From assembly GCF_005405105.1 (NCBI RefSeq), contig NZ_BJDK01000030.1:1-44885 (forward strand): DNA of 44,885 nucleotides, written 5' to 3'. This stretch comes from Lactiplantibacillus dongliensis. GTDB taxonomy: Bacteria; Bacillota; Bacilli; Lactobacillales; Lactobacillaceae. The stretch's first letter is position 1; each line of letters starts with the position of its first letter. Shown piece by piece: positions 44,522-44,885 of the stretch. Made by a program: the position numbers and the translations under genes. The notes below the pieces were generated by a model that was given only the letters and a program-made list of their open reading frames with translations, did not search any database and was not told the origin of the DNA.

Positions 44522-44734
44522 AATCGACCAATTGGCTAGTTAGTGGTTAGGGTCAAGACCAATTAGATCAACGGAAAGCAAACCTAGGTCATCATGTACA
44601 GCCGTTTCGTCCCGAAAATCATGTCCTAGCAACCAGTCTAACCCACTACAAACATGTTAGTGAACTGGCACCAACGCACATTTTAAATAACGCTCTATTG
44701 ACTAATACGAATTCTCTATTAGTAACCGGTTAAT

Positions 44735-44885
44735 TAACGCCGGGCGGGTCAGAATTGGCTCAGTGGTGTCGTTTATCTTAGACGGTGATTTTCCGCCTTA
44801 GATAAAGCCCGGCTTATGAGACCGCCCTGTGGCTCATAACCGCGGCCACCACGTTCCAGCCGATGCTGGCCCAACCAGAGTGGCA
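44735..44885 (-). repeat. Full copy (I) of dispersed structured repeat, inverted to copy H
   Basis: Minus-strand copy reaching the window edge. Left arm gggccagcatcggct, right arm agccaattctgaccc; hairpin 2 TTATGAG/CTCATAA; hairpin 3 TTTATCTAAG with CTAAGATAAA. The 213-bp space between copies H and I shows no gene. Confidence 0.9.

Noticed and set aside
44522-44734. Possible small gene or RNA between repeat copies H and I
   Set aside because: No start with a ribosome site, no promoter-terminator pair and no stable structure that I could pair convincingly.

Overview
The window looks like chromosome of a lactic acid bacterium of the Lactiplantibacillus (L. plantarum) group. The reasons are the csc-type WxL surface-protein cluster, LPQTN[ED]-type sortase signals, very large mosaic adhesins with alanine/serine/threonine-rich leaders, strong GGAGG-type ribosome binding sites with frequent TTG/GTG starts, and the gene set ppsA, gpmA, cfa and azlCD. 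The genus is an inference from gene content. No rRNA, tRNA, CRISPR array, complete insertion sequence or prophage was seen.

Positions 1-21,000 are a cell-surface island. It holds a leucine-rich-repeat WxL protein (105-1901), a zinc-ribbon membrane protein (2090-2902), a 5'-truncated flavoprotein reductase remnant (3141-3662), a five-repeat LPxTG adhesin (4147-7266) and a 2853-residue LPxTG adhesin (7483-16044). The last carries an L-type lectin domain, about 15 MBG-like domains and about 23 thrombospondin type 3 calcium repeats. It is followed by a four-gene csc operon (20855 down to 16939): WxL protein, DUF916 WxL-binding membrane protein, small LPxTG protein and second WxL protein. Together these would build sortase-anchored and peptidoglycan-bound adhesive layers.

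Positions 21,500-30,400 hold, on the minus strand, PEP synthase with a perfect catabolite-responsive element beside its promoter, a small unknown protein, an AT-rich gene for an unusual membrane-anchored coiled-coil protein with a divergent GIY-YIG-like segment, a class II UvrA without the UvrB-binding insertion, and a DUF2442-like protein. Positions 30,600-34,700 hold small genes: a 94-residue unknown followed by a 58-residue cysteine-rich metallothionein-like protein, a DUF2325-like coiled-coil protein, a 50-residue ORF, and a broken winged-helix gene next to a 40-bp tandem repeat array.

Positions 34,800-44,300 are mostly housekeeping and transport: gpmA, an AI-2E family permease, a ROK repressor, a membrane-anchored TPR-like protein, cyclopropane fatty acid synthase, a TauE/SafE permease, the AzlCD branched-chain amino acid exporter and a GNAT acetyltransferase.

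The most unusual signal is a dispersed intergenic element of about 150 bp, with up to eight full, deleted or decayed copies here. Each complete copy folds as an outer stem enclosing three hairpins. Between copies the stems change on both sides at once, so pairing is kept (covariation). A different 150-bp sequence at 37138-37293 has the same topology. I do not recognise either family. This is the best candidate for an undescribed system in the window.
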